Source of the DNA: Bacteroidales bacterium | GTDB lineage: Bacteria > Bacteroidota > Bacteroidia > Bacteroidales > F082 | Assembly: GCA_017549805.1 (NCBI GenBank) | Contig: JAFYNJ010000019.1 | Coordinates: 62,001-126,000 of the forward strand | Reading direction: 5' to 3' | Length of the DNA stretch: 64,000 nucleotides | Shown here: one piece after another, positions 1 through 8,561 of the stretch | Numbering within the stretch: the stretch's first letter is position 1 | Layout: each line of letters starts with the position of its first letter | Made by a program: the position numbers and the translations under genes | Notes under the pieces: model-generated | Seen by the model: the letters and a program-made list of their open reading frames with translations, nothing else | Told to the model about the DNA's origin: nothing | Databases searched by the model: none

Positions 1-2613
1 TTATTGCCCTATAATGATCTTCTTGCTCTTGATTCCATCGATGGTGTGGATCCTGAGGATGTAGCAGCCAGGAGTCAAACGGAGATCCTTTACGCTGTTG
101 AGTTGACCGACATGGCCCAGGTGCTGTCCGAGGAGGGAGAAGATATCGACGCCGTACACTTGTCCTTCTTCGGTGTCGAAATCGTCAACGCCCATGTCGA
201 TATGAAGCGTCAATCCCACCACGCTGTCGCAGGTTGGCGTGGTGTATAGGGCGGTGTAATAACCGGGTTCATTAAGTGTCTGACCGTTGAAAACATAAGG
301 TCCAAGACTCAAATCACCGTCAATGCGGGTCAGCGCGGCATTCAACTCGTAAGCGCCAATCTCGACGTAATCGTGTTGAACACGAAGGTTGCCTGCGATG
401 TCATAGAGGAAGGGGAGAGATCCTGGTTTGCCGCCGTTCAGGCAAATGCTTCGTGGTTGGAGGCTCCAATCGGCATCGTAGTAGGCAGCTCCGGCACCTT
501 CAGCCGGTTGGGTGAAACGAACAAACACGCCAGGCTCTTCGCCGTCGTTAACAGCCGGTAGGCTGATGTTTCCTTCTCCTGACAGATTGCCTTGGACAGC
601 GCAGTATGAAAAACTGCAAGGACCTTGGTATTGGCTGGGAACACCGTTGGATTCGTTGCCCCAAATAACGCAACTGGTGTAGGCGCTGGAGGCCTCTTCG
701 TTGAAAAGGCCGCCATAATGCTCCGAAGCGCTGTTCATGACAATATCGCAGTTGTTGGCTTGACATACTCCACGAGCGTATATGCCGCCACCTTCCTGTG
801 CCGAATTGTTGCCGACGATGCAGCCTCTAAATACCGAATGCGATCCGTTATAGAGATAGACACCGCCTCCCTTGGTGGTGGCGGTATTGTTCCTGATGAA
901 ACAATTAGTGATGACGGGGCTGGTTCGGGAGCAAAGGCCGCCTCCTATGGGTGCCGTGTTGTCGTGAATGTCGCAATTGTCCAAATGGATTTGGTTGTTC
1001 CCATTGGAAGTGTTGAAATACACACCGCCACCGAAACCATCGGCAACGTTGTCTTGGATATTGCAATTGGAGAGGGTGGAATAGCCGTTGAGATAGGCTC
1101 CGGCACCCGCGCCGGCATGCCCGTTTTGTAAGGTGAAGCCGTCCCAAACAGCCAACGTGGTCGCAGTAAGTACGTCTTCTTGGTTCAACACGCGTTTGAT
1201 GCCACCGCCGTCGAGGATGGAAGCGTTGTTGACGAAGTCGCGTTGGCTAAGATCGAAGTCGGGTGCCTCGTCACCGTTGAAGCCGCCATAAACCTTGTTG
1301 GAAGCGGTGATGCAGAAAGCGTTCTCGGGATCGTTTTCATCACCGTAATAGGTGCCTTTCTTAACCCATACGCGTTGGTTGTTTCCACTGGATAGGTAAC
1401 TGGCGAACTCGAGTCTTGAGGTGGCATTGTCCCATGAGGAGCCATCGCCCTCACCATCGACGCTGACATAAATGATGCCGTTCGTGTCTGGACGAATGAT
1501 AAAGGGGAAGATGTTCATTACCGCGGCCTGTTGTAGGTTGTAGCCGTTGATTTCATAAAGGGTACAATAGGAATCGCCAGCGCCGCTCCATCCATAGTTG
1601 AAATGGAACAGGTTGTTGCTGTCGTAGCCGTCGCATACAAAGGCATGGCCAGCACTTCCGGAACTACCTGAATAATAGATTGGGTGTGCCAAATCGAGTT
1701 CAGCCTTGAGCATGTCGATCCAGGTTGCTTCGTCGAATTTACTCTTTTCATGGTATTTGGCGCCGCAATAGCCGAAGTAGGAGCGAAGTGCAATTTCCAC
1801 ATCCTTGGATCTGGCGCCGCTGCCTGAAGGGCCATAGTTCATGTTGACGCTGACACCGCAATGGTACATCAGGGTTGCCACGGCATCGTTGCTGCTATAG
1901 AGCTGGCTCGGCATCTGGCTCCATTGGTAGGTTGTTCCACCAAAGTTGGCGCTTTGTTCGCCATACTCGCTATGAACATAGCTGTGCGATCCGAAGCCGA
2001 CTTCAGGATGGTTCCAATATTTCATCACCTGTGCCATGGCACAAGCCACACAACCGGCATAGACATGGCCGCAAGGACCGCCGCCCCACCAGCCTCCTCC
2101 CGTAGAAGGACAATATTCATTATAATAGCAATTTTGGTCCCAATAGGTAGAAATCAAAGGATCGACCGTTGTGGTGCTCTTTGTTGGGAAAATGCCTTGT
2201 TTGGCTTCATCCCATTGACGCTGCACTTCTGGCTCTGGCTGGATGCCGTTTTCCATCGCAAAGTCGATCATCTCGCCATAATGCAACATCCATGAGCTGA
2301 AGTTTTCAGGTGCGTCATCCAGCGAGGGCATCGGCCCGTCAAAGGAATAGCATAGAATGGGAGGGAGGACAGTGTTTCCTGAAACCATTACAAAGCCTTG
2401 GCCTTCCATGTCGAAAACAAAAACATTGTCAAGGTCGCACCCATTTCTGTCGCTCTTCATTGTGCTTGACAACGACAAGGCGGCGCCATGGTGGCCCATG
2501 GATTGAGTGAATGACAAGGCGGTTGAAAGTGCTTGGTTTTCATCAAGATAGTGTTGTGCGTTCAGAGAACCAGAGAAAAGAATCAATAGCAGAAAAGGTA
2601 GGATGCGTCTCAT
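1..2613 (-). CDS. Secreted C10-family (streptopain-like) cysteine peptidase with T9SS sorting tail
   Basis: This 870-residue protein has a Sec signal peptide (hydrophobic residues 5-19, ending SLNAQ). A prodomain-like region follows to about residue 140, then a C10 peptidase domain. The catalytic Cys188 lies in AGCVACAMAQVMKYW, and His323 in GHAFVCDGY is followed by NYGWSG. Residues 480-640 are Gly/Asn-rich repeats typical of a right-handed beta-helix. The last about 55 residues (ending in KSKKIIIGQ) look like a type A type IX secretion sorting domain, so the enzyme is probably exported through the T9SS and kept at or released from the cell surface. The gene is complete; its stop codon is the first three bases of the window. 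It is transcribed divergently from thrS, with a -7-like TAATTTTG box at 2633-2640 on the minus strand. The family assignment is firm and the substrate is unknown. Confidence 0.9.
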   Translation of the reverse strand: MRRILPFLLLILFSGSLNAQHYLDENQALSTALSFTQSMGHHGAALSLSSTMKSDRNGCDLDNVFVFDMEGQGFVMVSGNTVLPPILCYSFDGPMPSLDDAPENFSSWMLHYGEMIDFAMENGIQPEPEVQRQWDEAKQGIFPTKSTTTVDPLISTYWDQNCYYNEYCPSTGGGWWGGGPCGHVYAGCVACAMAQVMKYWNHPEVGFGSHSYVHSEYGEQSANFGGTTYQWSQMPSQLYSSNDAVATLMYHCGVSVNMNYGPSGSGARSKDVEIALRSYFGYCGAKYHEKSKFDEATWIDMLKAELDLAHPIYYSGSSGSAGHAFVCDGYDSNNLFHFNYGWSGAGDSYCTLYEINGYNLQQAAVMNIFPFIIRPDTNGIIYVSVDGEGDGSSWDNATSRLEFASYLSSGNNQRVWVKKGTYYGDENDPENAFCITASNKVYGGFNGDEAPDFDLSQRDFVNNASILDGGGIKRVLNQEDVLTATTLAVWDGFTLQNGHAGAGAGAYLNGYSTLSNCNIQDNVADGFGGGVYFNTSNGNNQIHLDNCDIHDNTAPIGGGLCSRTSPVITNCFIRNNTATTKGGGVYLYNGSHSVFRGCIVGNNSAQEGGGIYARGVCQANNCDIVMNSASEHYGGLFNEEASSAYTSCVIWGNESNGVPSQYQGPCSFSYCAVQGNLSGEGNISLPAVNDGEEPGVFVRFTQPAEGAGAAYYDADWSLQPRSICLNGGKPGSLPFLYDIAGNLRVQHDYVEIGAYELNAALTRIDGDLSLGPYVFNGQTLNEPGYYTALYTTPTCDSVVGLTLHIDMGVDDFDTEEGQVYGVDIFSLLGQHLGHVGQLNSVKDLRLTPGCYILRIHTIDGIKSKKIIIGQ

Positions 2614-2632
2614 GACTGAAAAATTTATCGCA

Positions 2633-2690
2633 CAAAATTACAATTATTTAGAAAAACGGATGAATGGTATCGAAAAAATGTGTATTTTTG
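2633..2690. promoter_or_regulatory. Divergent promoters for the C10 peptidase gene and thrS
   Basis: Bacteroidota-type -7 boxes (TAnnTTTG) are visible on both strands. The minus-strand box is at 2633-2640 (TAATTTTG) and the plus-strand box TATTTTTG at 2683-2690, 20 bp before the thrS start. No good -33 element is obvious for thrS. Confidence 0.55.
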
Positions 2691-2709
2691 CACGCTTTTT
2701 TAAAAGGAT

Positions 2710-4656
2710 ATGAACATGATCAATATAACCTTCCCTGACCAGAGCGTCAGACAATATGAATCCGGTGTTTCACCCTTAGACATTGCCAAGAGTTTGAGCG
2801 AGGGTTTGGCTCGTAATGTGCTTGCTGCCAATGTCAATGGTATGAAGTGGGATGCCACCCGCCCCATCAATGAAGACGCTACTATCCAGCTGTTCACTTG
2901 GGACAACCCTGAAGGCAAAGCCGCTATGTGGCACTCTTCGGCTCACTTGATGGCTGCCGCCATCGAGGCGCTTTACCCTGGGGTGAAGTTCGGCATCGGC
3001 CCTTCGGTTGATAATGGCTTCTATTACGATATCGATACGGGTGATATGACCCTTACCGAGGCTGATCTCGCCAACATCGAGAAGAAGATGCTGGAGCTTG
3101 CCCGTGAGAAGCAGACCTTTGAGCGTGTGGAAGTGAGTAAGGCTGACGCTTTGAAGTACTTCACCGAAAAGGGCGACCCCTACAAGGTTGAGTTGATCAA
3201 TGACTTGGAAGACGGTACCATCACTTACTATAAGAACGGCAATTTCACCGATCTTTGCCGTGGTCCCCATATCCCGAACACCAGTTTCATCAAAGCCGTG
3301 AAGCTGACTTCGTTGGCTGGTGCTTACTGGCGCGGCGATGAGAAGCGCAAGCAGCTCACCCGCGTTTATGGCATCACTTTCCCGAAGCAAAAGGAACTCG
3401 AAGAATACCTTGTGCTGCTCGAAGAAGCCAAGAAGCGCGACCACCGCAAGTTGGGCCGTGAGCTTGAACTCTTCATGTTCAGCGACATGGTGGGCAAGGG
3501 TCTCCCGATCTGGCTGCCCAAAGGCACTGAACTCCGTCTGCGTCTTCAAGACTATTTGACCAAGATCCAAAAGGAATATGGTTATGAGCAGGTGATTACT
3601 CCCCATATCGGTGGCAAGCAGCTCTATGTTACTTCCGGTCACTGGGATCATTACGGCGAGGACAGCTTCCGTCCGATCACCACACCAGAAGAGGGTGAGG
3701 AGTACTTGCTGAAGCCCATGAACTGTCCCCATCACTGTATGATCTTCAAGAACAAGCCGCGTTCCTACAAAGACCTGCCGTTCCGCTGCGCTGAATTCGG
3801 CACCGTGTATCGTTATGAGCAAAGCGGCGAGCTCCATGGTTTGACCCGCGTGCGCTCGTTTACCCAAGACGATGCCCACATCTTCTGCCGTCCCGACCAG
3901 GTGAAGGAAGAGTTCATCCGCGTGATGGAAATCATTGAAATCATCTTCAAGGCTCTGAACTTCCAGAACTTTGAGGCACAAATATCGCTTCGCGACCCCA
4001 ACGACCATGAGAAGTATGTGGGTACCGACGAAAACTGGGCCAAGGCAGAGGCTGCCATCCAAGAGGCCTGCGCCGAGAAGGGTCTGCCGGCACATGTGGA
4101 ATATGGCGAGGCTGCTTTCTACGGTCCCAAGCTTGACTTCATGGTGAAGGACGCCCTTGGCCGTAAGTGGCAGCTGGGTACCATCCAGGTGGACTACAAC
4201 CTGCCCGAGCGTTTCGACCTCAGCTATATCGGTGCCGATAACGAGAAACACCGTCCAGTGATGGTGCATCGTGCTCCCTTCGGTTCCATGGAGCGTTTCG
4301 TGGCCGTGTTGCTCGAGCACTGCGCCGGCGAATTCCCGCTGTGGCTGGCTCCAGATCAGGTAATCATCCTTCCGGTGAGCGAAAAATACTTGAATTTTGC
4401 TCAAAATGTTCAAACGTATCTGAAAAAGTCCGATATTCGCGCCCTCATTGACGAGCGTAATGAGAAGATCGGTCGTAAGATCCGTGACGCCGAAATGAAG
4501 AAGTATCCTTACATGGTGATTGTGGGTGAGAAGGAAGAGGCTGACAACGCCGTTTCGGTAAGAGCCCACGGCCAGGTGGATCTGGGTACCATGAGTTTGG
4601 AGGCGTTCGCCAAGATGGTCAACGAAAAAGTAAAAGAAGAACAAAGCATCAGATGA
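2710..4656 (+). CDS. thrS: Threonyl-tRNA synthetase
   Basis: This class II aminoacyl-tRNA synthetase charges tRNA-Thr in the cytoplasm. Its 648 residues match the bacterial norm. The order is an N-terminal TGS domain (about 1-62), the editing domain (about 65-230) with the [10 protein letters not shown] zinc-binding motif, the catalytic core with MNCPHHC and the [17 protein letters not shown] motif 2 region, motif 3 around [12 protein letters not shown], and a C-terminal anticodon-binding domain. A second in-frame ATG two codons downstream (2716) could be the start. It is the first gene of the conserved thrS-infC-rpmI-rplT cluster, 47 bp upstream of infC. Confidence 0.97.
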   Translation: MNMINITFPDQSVRQYESGVSPLDIAKSLSEGLARNVLAANVNGMKWDATRPINEDATIQLFTWDNPEGKAAMWHSSAHLMAAAIEALYPGVKFGIGPSVDNGFYYDIDTGDMTLTEADLANIEKKMLELAREKQTFERVEVSKADALKYFTEKGDPYKVELINDLEDGTITYYKNGNFTDLCRGPHIPNTSFIKAVKLTSLAGAYWRGDEKRKQLTRVYGITFPKQKELEEYLVLLEEAKKRDHRKLGRELELFMFSDMVGKGLPIWLPKGTELRLRLQDYLTKIQKEYGYEQVITPHIGGKQLYVTSGHWDHYGEDSFRPITTPEEGEEYLLKPMNCPHHCMIFKNKPRSYKDLPFRCAEFGTVYRYEQSGELHGLTRVRSFTQDDAHIFCRPDQVKEEFIRVMEIIEIIFKALNFQNFEAQISLRDPNDHEKYVGTDENWAKAEAAIQEACAEKGLPAHVEYGEAAFYGPKLDFMVKDALGRKWQLGTIQVDYNLPERFDLSYIGADNEKHRPVMVHRAPFGSMERFVAVLLEHCAGEFPLWLAPDQVIILPVSEKYLNFAQNVQTYLKKSDIRALIDERNEKIGRKIRDAEMKKYPYMVIVGEKEEADNAVSVRAHGQVDLGTMSLEAFAKMVNEKVKEEQSIR

Positions 4657-4703
4657 TGCATTAATAAATAAGGTGTTTAACAAAAGTATAGGAGATTAAG
4701 ACA

Positions 4704-5270
4704 ATAGCACAGCTCCCCAACAGAGGAAACTACTCGCCCAAGAACAACAAGAAGGGCGATGACCAGCATCGGATCAATGAAGAGATCAAGGCTCCGATGG
4801 TAAGACTGGTCGGTGAGGGCATCGAAACCAACATCTATCCCGTGAAAGAGGCCTTGAGAATTGCCGAAAGCATGGGCTTGGATCTGGTGGAGATCTCTCC
4901 GGATGCGAATCCGCCGGTCTGCAAGGCCATGGACTACAAGAAATTCATCTTCGACCAGAAGAAAAAGCAGAAAGAGATCAAATCGAACGCCAGCAAGACG
5001 GTGGTCAAGGAAATCCGTCTGGGACCCCAAACCGACGACCACGATTTCGAGTTCAAACTCAACCATGCCAGGCGTTTCTTGCAGGATGGCAACAAGGTTA
5101 GGGTCGAAGTGCTCTTCAGAGGCCGTTCCATCGTGTACAAGGACCAGGGTGAGATCATGCTGCTGCGATTCGCACAGGAACTCGAGGAGATTGGAAAAGT
5201 GGAGATGATGCCCAAACTGGAAGGGAAGCGCATGATGATGATGATCGCTCCTAAAAGCACCAAGAAATAA
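4704..5270 (+). CDS. infC: Translation initiation factor IF-3 with a non-AUG start
   Basis: IF-3 binds the 30S subunit and discriminates against non-canonical start codons. The conserved IF-3 sequence extends upstream of the first ATG (4797): the frame stays open and encodes a family-like N-terminus including HRINEEIKAP. The in-frame stop is at 4689-4691. The only reasonable starts are ATA at 4704, nine bases after a GGAG at 4691-4694, or ATT at 4695, which is too close to that GGAG. Both are codons IF-3 selects against, so autoregulation as known for E. coli infC (AUU) is likely. The C-terminal domain is intact, ending in MMMMIAPKSTKK. I prefer 4704, but the exact start is uncertain. Confidence 0.88.
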   Translation: MAQLPNRGNYSPKNNKKGDDQHRINEEIKAPMVRLVGEGIETNIYPVKEALRIAESMGLDLVEISPDANPPVCKAMDYKKFIFDQKKKQKEIKSNASKTVVKEIRLGPQTDDHDFEFKLNHARRFLQDGNKVRVEVLFRGRSIVYKDQGEIMLLRFAQELEEIGKVEMMPKLEGKRMMMMIAPKSTKK

Positions 5271-5310
5271 AAAGGAAACTCATTTTTAAACTTTAAATAA
5301 TAATTGTAAA

Positions 5311-5505
5311 ATGCCAAAAATGAAGACAAAGTCCGGCGCCAAGAAACGTTTCGAGCTCACAGGCACCGGCAGAATCAAGAGGAAGCATGCTTATCATGGC
5401 CACATCCTGACCAAGAAGAGCCAGAAGAGAAAACGCAACCTTGACCACACCGCTATCGTTGAGAGAGCAGACGAAAAGGTTGTCAAACAAATGCTTCTCA
5501 AGTAA
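5311..5505 (+). CDS. rpmI: Large ribosomal subunit protein bL35
   Basis: This is a 64-residue, very basic ribosomal protein beginning [20 protein letters not shown], which is diagnostic of bL35, with the internal [10 protein letters not shown] stretch. It lies 40 bp after infC and 77 bp before rplT in the conserved translation operon. In Gammaproteobacteria this region carries L20-mediated autoregulation. I cannot identify a specific L20 operator here. Confidence 0.97.
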   Translation: MPKMKTKSGAKKRFELTGTGRIKRKHAYHGHILTKKSQKRKRNLDHTAIVERADEKVVKQMLLK

Positions 5506-5582
5506 AATTAATTGTTTAACCTTTGTTCCAGCAGAAAAGTTCCCGCAATGGGGCGGGGCGCTGAACGAAAAACTTACAAAAA

Positions 5583-5927
5583 ATGACAAGATCAGTCAAT
5601 GCCGTGGCTTCGAGAGCCAGGCGCAAGAAAATCCTCAAGAAGACCAAAGGTCAGTTCAGAACCAGAAAGAATGTCTGGACTGTGGCGAAAAACTCCTACG
5701 AGAAAGGACAAACCTACGCTTATCGCGACAGAAGGAACAAGAAGCGTGACTTCAGATCCCTGTGGATCGTCCGTATCAATGCAGCCGTCCGCGAGTACGA
5801 CATGTCGTACAGCGTGTTCATGGACAAGCTGAACAAAGCCGGTATCGAAATCAACCGCAAAGTGTTGGCCGATCTGGCTTTGAACAACCCGGAAGCTTTC
5901 AAGGCTATCGTTGAAAAGGTGAAATAA
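5583..5927 (+). CDS. rplT: Large ribosomal subunit protein bL20
   Basis: At 114 residues this is the standard bL20 length. The N-terminus [19 protein letters not shown] is the basic tail that threads into 23S rRNA, and the C-terminal half contains the globular domain ([18 protein letters not shown]). It is the last gene of the thrS-infC-rpmI-rplT operon and is followed 19 bp later by a strong intrinsic terminator. Confidence 0.97.
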   Translation: MTRSVNAVASRARRKKILKKTKGQFRTRKNVWTVAKNSYEKGQTYAYRDRRNKKRDFRSLWIVRINAAVREYDMSYSVFMDKLNKAGIEINRKVLADLALNNPEAFKAIVEKVK

Positions 5928-5945
5928 ATCACGTTTCAATGACAT

Positions 5946-5978
5946 AAAAAGCGCGATCGGTAAGGTCGCGCTTTTTTA
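5946..5978 (+). terminator. Intrinsic terminator of the thrS-rplT operon
   Basis: GCGCGA (5951-5956) pairs with TCGCGC (5966-5971), extended by A-T pairs from the flanking A and T runs. A T-rich tail follows the hairpin. Confidence 0.85.
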
Positions 5979-6001
5979 TTGAAAAAAAGTGAAAAAAACA
6001 C

Positions 6002-6031
6002 TTGCAGGTTTCAAAATTTGTAGTACCTTTG
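6002..6031 (+). promoter_or_regulatory. Promoter of the tRNA-Leu pair
   Basis: TTG at 6002-6004, a 19-bp spacer and TACCTTTG at 6024-6031 make a consensus Bacteroidota primary-sigma promoter. It lies 13 bp upstream of the first tRNA. Confidence 0.75.
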
Positions 6032-6044
6032 CCGCGCAAATCCA

Positions 6045-6131
6045 GCCCAGGTGGTGAAATTGGTAGACACGCTACTTTGAGGGGGTAGTGCCGATTACGG
6101 CATGCAAGTTCGACTCTTGTCCTGGGCACCA
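6045..6131 (+). tRNA. tRNA-Leu (anticodon GAG)
   Basis: The acceptor stem GCCCAGG (6045-6051) pairs with CCTGGGC (6121-6127). A discriminator A and CCA follow in the DNA. There is a long variable arm, and GAG occupies the anticodon position within CTTTGAGG. The layout matches E. coli tRNA-Leu(GAG) closely. Confidence 0.93.
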
Positions 6132-6154
6132 TCGAAAATCAAAAAGACTCCTTA

Positions 6155-6236
6155 GCCCCGATGGCGGAATTGGTAGACGCGTACGTTTCAGGTGCGTATT
6201 TCGAGAGGAGTGCAGGTTCGACTCCTGTTCGGGGCA
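6155..6236 (+). tRNA. tRNA-Leu (anticodon CAG), integration site of the element
   Basis: The acceptor stem GCCCCGA (6155-6161) pairs with TCGGGGC (6229-6235), with discriminator A at 6236 and no encoded CCA. The anticodon loop TTCAGGT gives CAG, and there is a class II variable arm. Its last 13 bases are the left part of the attachment core that is repeated at 52020-52034, so the element restores the tRNA gene on insertion. Confidence 0.93.
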
Positions 6237-6238
6237 CA
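6224..6238. repeat. attL: 15-bp attachment core in the tRNA-Leu 3' end
   Basis: CCTGTTCGGGGCACA occurs here and again at 52020-52034, next to the tyrosine recombinase gene. The core covers the T-arm and acceptor 3' half of tRNA-Leu(CAG), the usual target for this recombinase class. Confidence 0.9.
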
Positions 6239-6250
6239 TCACAAAAATCT

Positions 6251-6286
6251 CCCTAACTCTGAAAATCAACGAGTTAGGGTTTTTTA
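6251..6286 (+). terminator. Intrinsic terminator at the left end of the element
   Basis: CCCTAACTC (6251-6259) pairs with GAGTTAGGG (6271-6279), followed by six to seven T residues. It lies just inside the element and stops tRNA-operon transcription from entering. It replaces the chromosomal terminator that the insertion displaced to 52041. Confidence 0.85.
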
Positions 6287-6307
6287 ATTTCCCAAAAATA
6301 GCCTGCC

Positions 6308-6421
6308 GTGTCAACCACGTGTCAACCGATTTTCAAAAATTGTATTACTCGTTGACACGAACCCTGCGAACAAGTGAACACCAAAACCCTCCGTTGACAC
6401 GGATGGCCATTCCGTTGACAC
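6308..6421. promoter_or_regulatory. Integrase arm-type binding sites, left end
   Basis: Five copies of an octamer occur. GTGTCAAC is at 6308-6315 and 6319-6326, spaced 11 bp or one helical turn. The inverted form GTTGACAC is at 6351-6358, 6393-6400 and 6414-6421, the last two spaced 21 bp. The same octamer pair with 11-bp spacing recurs at the right end (51850 and 51861). The pattern is seen directly; the arm-site role is inferred. Confidence 0.7.
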
Positions 6422-6502
6422 GGATTGCCCCCGAAAACAACTGCTAATAAGTGCGCTTTTTTTCCGTATTTTGTAGCTGAATACATCCAAACAATTTCAG
6501 CT

Positions 6503-7477
6503 ATGTCACAATTCCATTTCGTCAAACGGAAATCCATGGCCGATTTCCTGTCCGAGAATTCTCCTAACCAATTCCTTTATCGCTGCCTCAAAGCCAACAC
6601 CGACCTCCCCGAGGAAACCATCTTGGCGGCTTTCAACGAGGCATATACCATCTGCATCGATGTCCTGGCCGCTCCCGACATCCACACCTCCCGCAGTGCC
6701 AATTTCTCCGCACTCGCCAGCCGCGCCTCCCGTTCCTCTTTGTTGGCGCATTGCTTTGTCTATTTCCTGCTGTCGTTTCACGAGAAGGCTCCCGAGCTTC
6801 GCGACTATCTTGCCAATCTCGCTGAAGCCCTCGAACTAGCCATGTCCGACATCTTCACGCCCATCAAGATGTCGGCCATCACGCTTTCGCCACTTTACCC
6901 GGCCACCGTCACCTTCAAGCCGTCATCAGCTGCAGCCGTCGAAGAGCAACCGGCATTGAACGAGTCGAAGCAATACGTCAAGATCCGCAACATCATTCTC
7001 CGTGCCGAGCAGCTGCCCAACCACGAAGCCACTACCGTTCTGGAAACTGTCCGTGTGGCCATAGCCGACGAACGCAGCGACTGGGACACAATCCTTGCCT
7101 ATGAAATTGAGAAGGTGAGGAACCGTCCCGAACCCGCTTATGGCCAGAGCCGTTTCCGTATTCGTGACAAGCACCTCACCGGCTTCCTCAAAGTCGTCCG
7201 TGCGCTTGCCGATTACAAAGTCTTCCAGGACGACAAAGGCCTTGTCTGCACCTACGAAAACGTCGCCTCCGCGCTTTGCCTTTTCTTCAATGCGCATCCC
7301 AAGTCGGTTCACGGTGTCCTCTCCGAAGCCAAGAAAACCCAGTCCTATATGGAATTCTTCTATGAGCTTGAAGAGGTGGCCGATGCTTTCTATCACGACA
7401 AAGACGGAGTTGACCAGCCAAAACCAACTATCAACAACCGCTCACGAAATCCAAAATTGTTCGATGATCAAACATAA
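6503..7477 (+). CDS. Hypothetical protein of the element core
   Basis: This 324-residue cytoplasmic protein starts MSQFHFVKRK and is not recognised. The open frame extends upstream to 6425, but the start at 6503 gives the more compact protein and avoids the arm-site region. The N-terminal half is helical and alanine-rich. Residues about 145-160 form a Pro/Ala/Ser linker. The C-terminal half (RFRIRDKHLTGFLKVVRALA) is helical and may be a small winged-helix or RteC-like regulatory domain, but I cannot confirm that. It is the first gene inside the left end and is followed by a terminator at 7524, so it is transcribed separately from the HTH-replication cluster. Confidence 0.6.
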   Translation: MSQFHFVKRKSMADFLSENSPNQFLYRCLKANTDLPEETILAAFNEAYTICIDVLAAPDIHTSRSANFSALASRASRSSLLAHCFVYFLLSFHEKAPELRDYLANLAEALELAMSDIFTPIKMSAITLSPLYPATVTFKPSSAAAVEEQPALNESKQYVKIRNIILRAEQLPNHEATTVLETVRVAIADERSDWDTILAYEIEKVRNRPEPAYGQSRFRIRDKHLTGFLKVVRALADYKVFQDDKGLVCTYENVASALCLFFNAHPKSVHGVLSEAKKTQSYMEFFYELEEVADAFYHDKDGVDQPKPTINNRSRNPKLFDDQT

Positions 7478-7523
7478 CTAAAGCCTTACTTAAGGAATCG
7501 TTTGCTAACAACGCTTCATCTTT

Positions 7524-7558
7524 GCCCACGATTTAACCGCCGTGGGCTTTTCTTTTTT
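7524..7558 (+). terminator. Intrinsic terminator
   Basis: GCCCACG (7524-7530) pairs with CGTGGGC (7541-7547), followed by TTTTCTTTTTT. It ends the transcript of the 6503 gene. Confidence 0.85.
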
Positions 7559-7597
7559 CGGTACCAGGAAGAAGGCCCATGCCAAAAACGCTCAATC

Positions 7598-7972
7598 ATG
7601 TTAAACAACCTCTCTTTCGACCAACTTCCTCAAGCCGTTTCCGACATTCTCGACGGCATTGCAGAGATCAAGTCGCTCTGCACCGATATCCTTGAAAAGG
7701 ACTCCAAAGACTATTACATGACAGTGGAGGAGGTCTGCGCCTATCACCCCGACCATCCCTGCAAGCAAACCGTTCGCAGGTGGAAACGCCTCGGCTACCT
7801 TCCTTTTTATAAAGACCCAACCACACGCCGTGTCAAGTTCCTGAAGTCTGAAATTGACGCTTGGATCGCCTCCAACCGTCATATGTCTATCGAGGAGCGC
7901 AACGCCCTCTATGATGCCGAAATCCTCGCTCAACGTAACCAAAACCTTGAAGATGATGAAGACGATGAATAA
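7598..7972 (+). CDS. Excisionase-like helix-turn-helix protein
   Basis: This 124-residue protein has a MerR/excisionase-type winged HTH in its centre (MTVEEVCAYH, then QTVRRWKRLGYLPFYKDP, RRVKFLKSEIDAWIAS). This is the layout of HTH_17/Xis-like DNA-binding proteins. The N-terminal 40 residues are a leucine-rich helix and the C-terminus is highly acidic (EDDEDDE). The start at 7598 is chosen over the upstream 7502 because it lies after the terminator. The gene overlaps the next one by 8 bp, so the two are translationally coupled. The likely role is directionality factor or transcriptional control of the element, an inference from family and context. Confidence 0.75.
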   Translation: MLNNLSFDQLPQAVSDILDGIAEIKSLCTDILEKDSKDYYMTVEEVCAYHPDHPCKQTVRRWKRLGYLPFYKDPTTRRVKFLKSEIDAWIASNRHMSIEERNALYDAEILAQRNQNLEDDEDDE

Positions 7973-8561
7973 CGCTACCATTGCCCTGGCCAGGATCCAG
8001 TGCTTTTCCATGTTCAGCCGGCCAATCACCAACAAGCGGCCTTACATCACGGTGAACATCAAGGATATCTATAACTACATCACGAGTGATATCGCCAAGG
8101 ACGAAACCTTGGAATACCGCTCCATCACCGATGAGAAAGCCCGCCGCGAATTCAAAGCCAAGCATTTCGATTATTGCACTTTCTCAGGCACTTTCAAAGT
8201 CCGGGAGGATAAATCCATCATCCAGCATTCGGGTTTGATCTGCCTCGATTTCGACCATCTGAAGGATGTTGAAGGCATCTTCAATGAGCTGAAGCATGAC
8301 CAATATTTCGACACGTTGTTGCTCTTCCGCAGCCCTTCGGGCGATGGCCTTAAATGGGTCATCTCCTTCATCGACTCTTTCCAACGCTATGGCAACGACA
8401 GGGAAACCCATGCCGAATACCAAATAAGGTTCTTTGCCAGCCTCTACAACTACATCTTCAATCATTATGATGTCGAGGTCGATCGCCATTGCCGAAACCT
8501 CTCCAGGGCTTGTTTCCTGCCTTACGATCCCGATGCTTACATCAATCCCTTGTTATTATGA
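7965..8561 (+). CDS. VirE N-terminal / BT4734-like domain protein
   Basis: This 198-residue protein has the signature of the BT4734/VirE N-terminal family common in Bacteroidota mobile elements: HSGLICLDFDHL, then LFRSPSGDGLKWVI and a C-terminal CRNLSRACFLPYDPDAYINP. These features resemble primase/polymerase (AEP)-like folds, with acidic residues in LDFDHL. The start at 7965 overlaps the HTH gene by 8 bp; 7953 and 7956 are alternatives. Its stop overlaps the next start (ATGA). With the following gene it probably forms a split primase-helicase for element replication. Confidence 0.8.
   Translation: MNNATIALARIQCFSMFSRPITNKRPYITVNIKDIYNYITSDIAKDETLEYRSITDEKARREFKAKHFDYCTFSGTFKVREDKSIIQHSGLICLDFDHLKDVEGIFNELKHDQYFDTLLLFRSPSGDGLKWVISFIDSFQRYGNDRETHAEYQIRFFASLYNYIFNHYDVEVDRHCRNLSRACFLPYDPDAYINPLLL

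Noticed and set aside
2776-4683. A 635-codon open frame antisense to thrS
   Set aside because: It mirrors the complete, well-conserved thrS gene; its length comes from thrS codon bias and it shows no family features.
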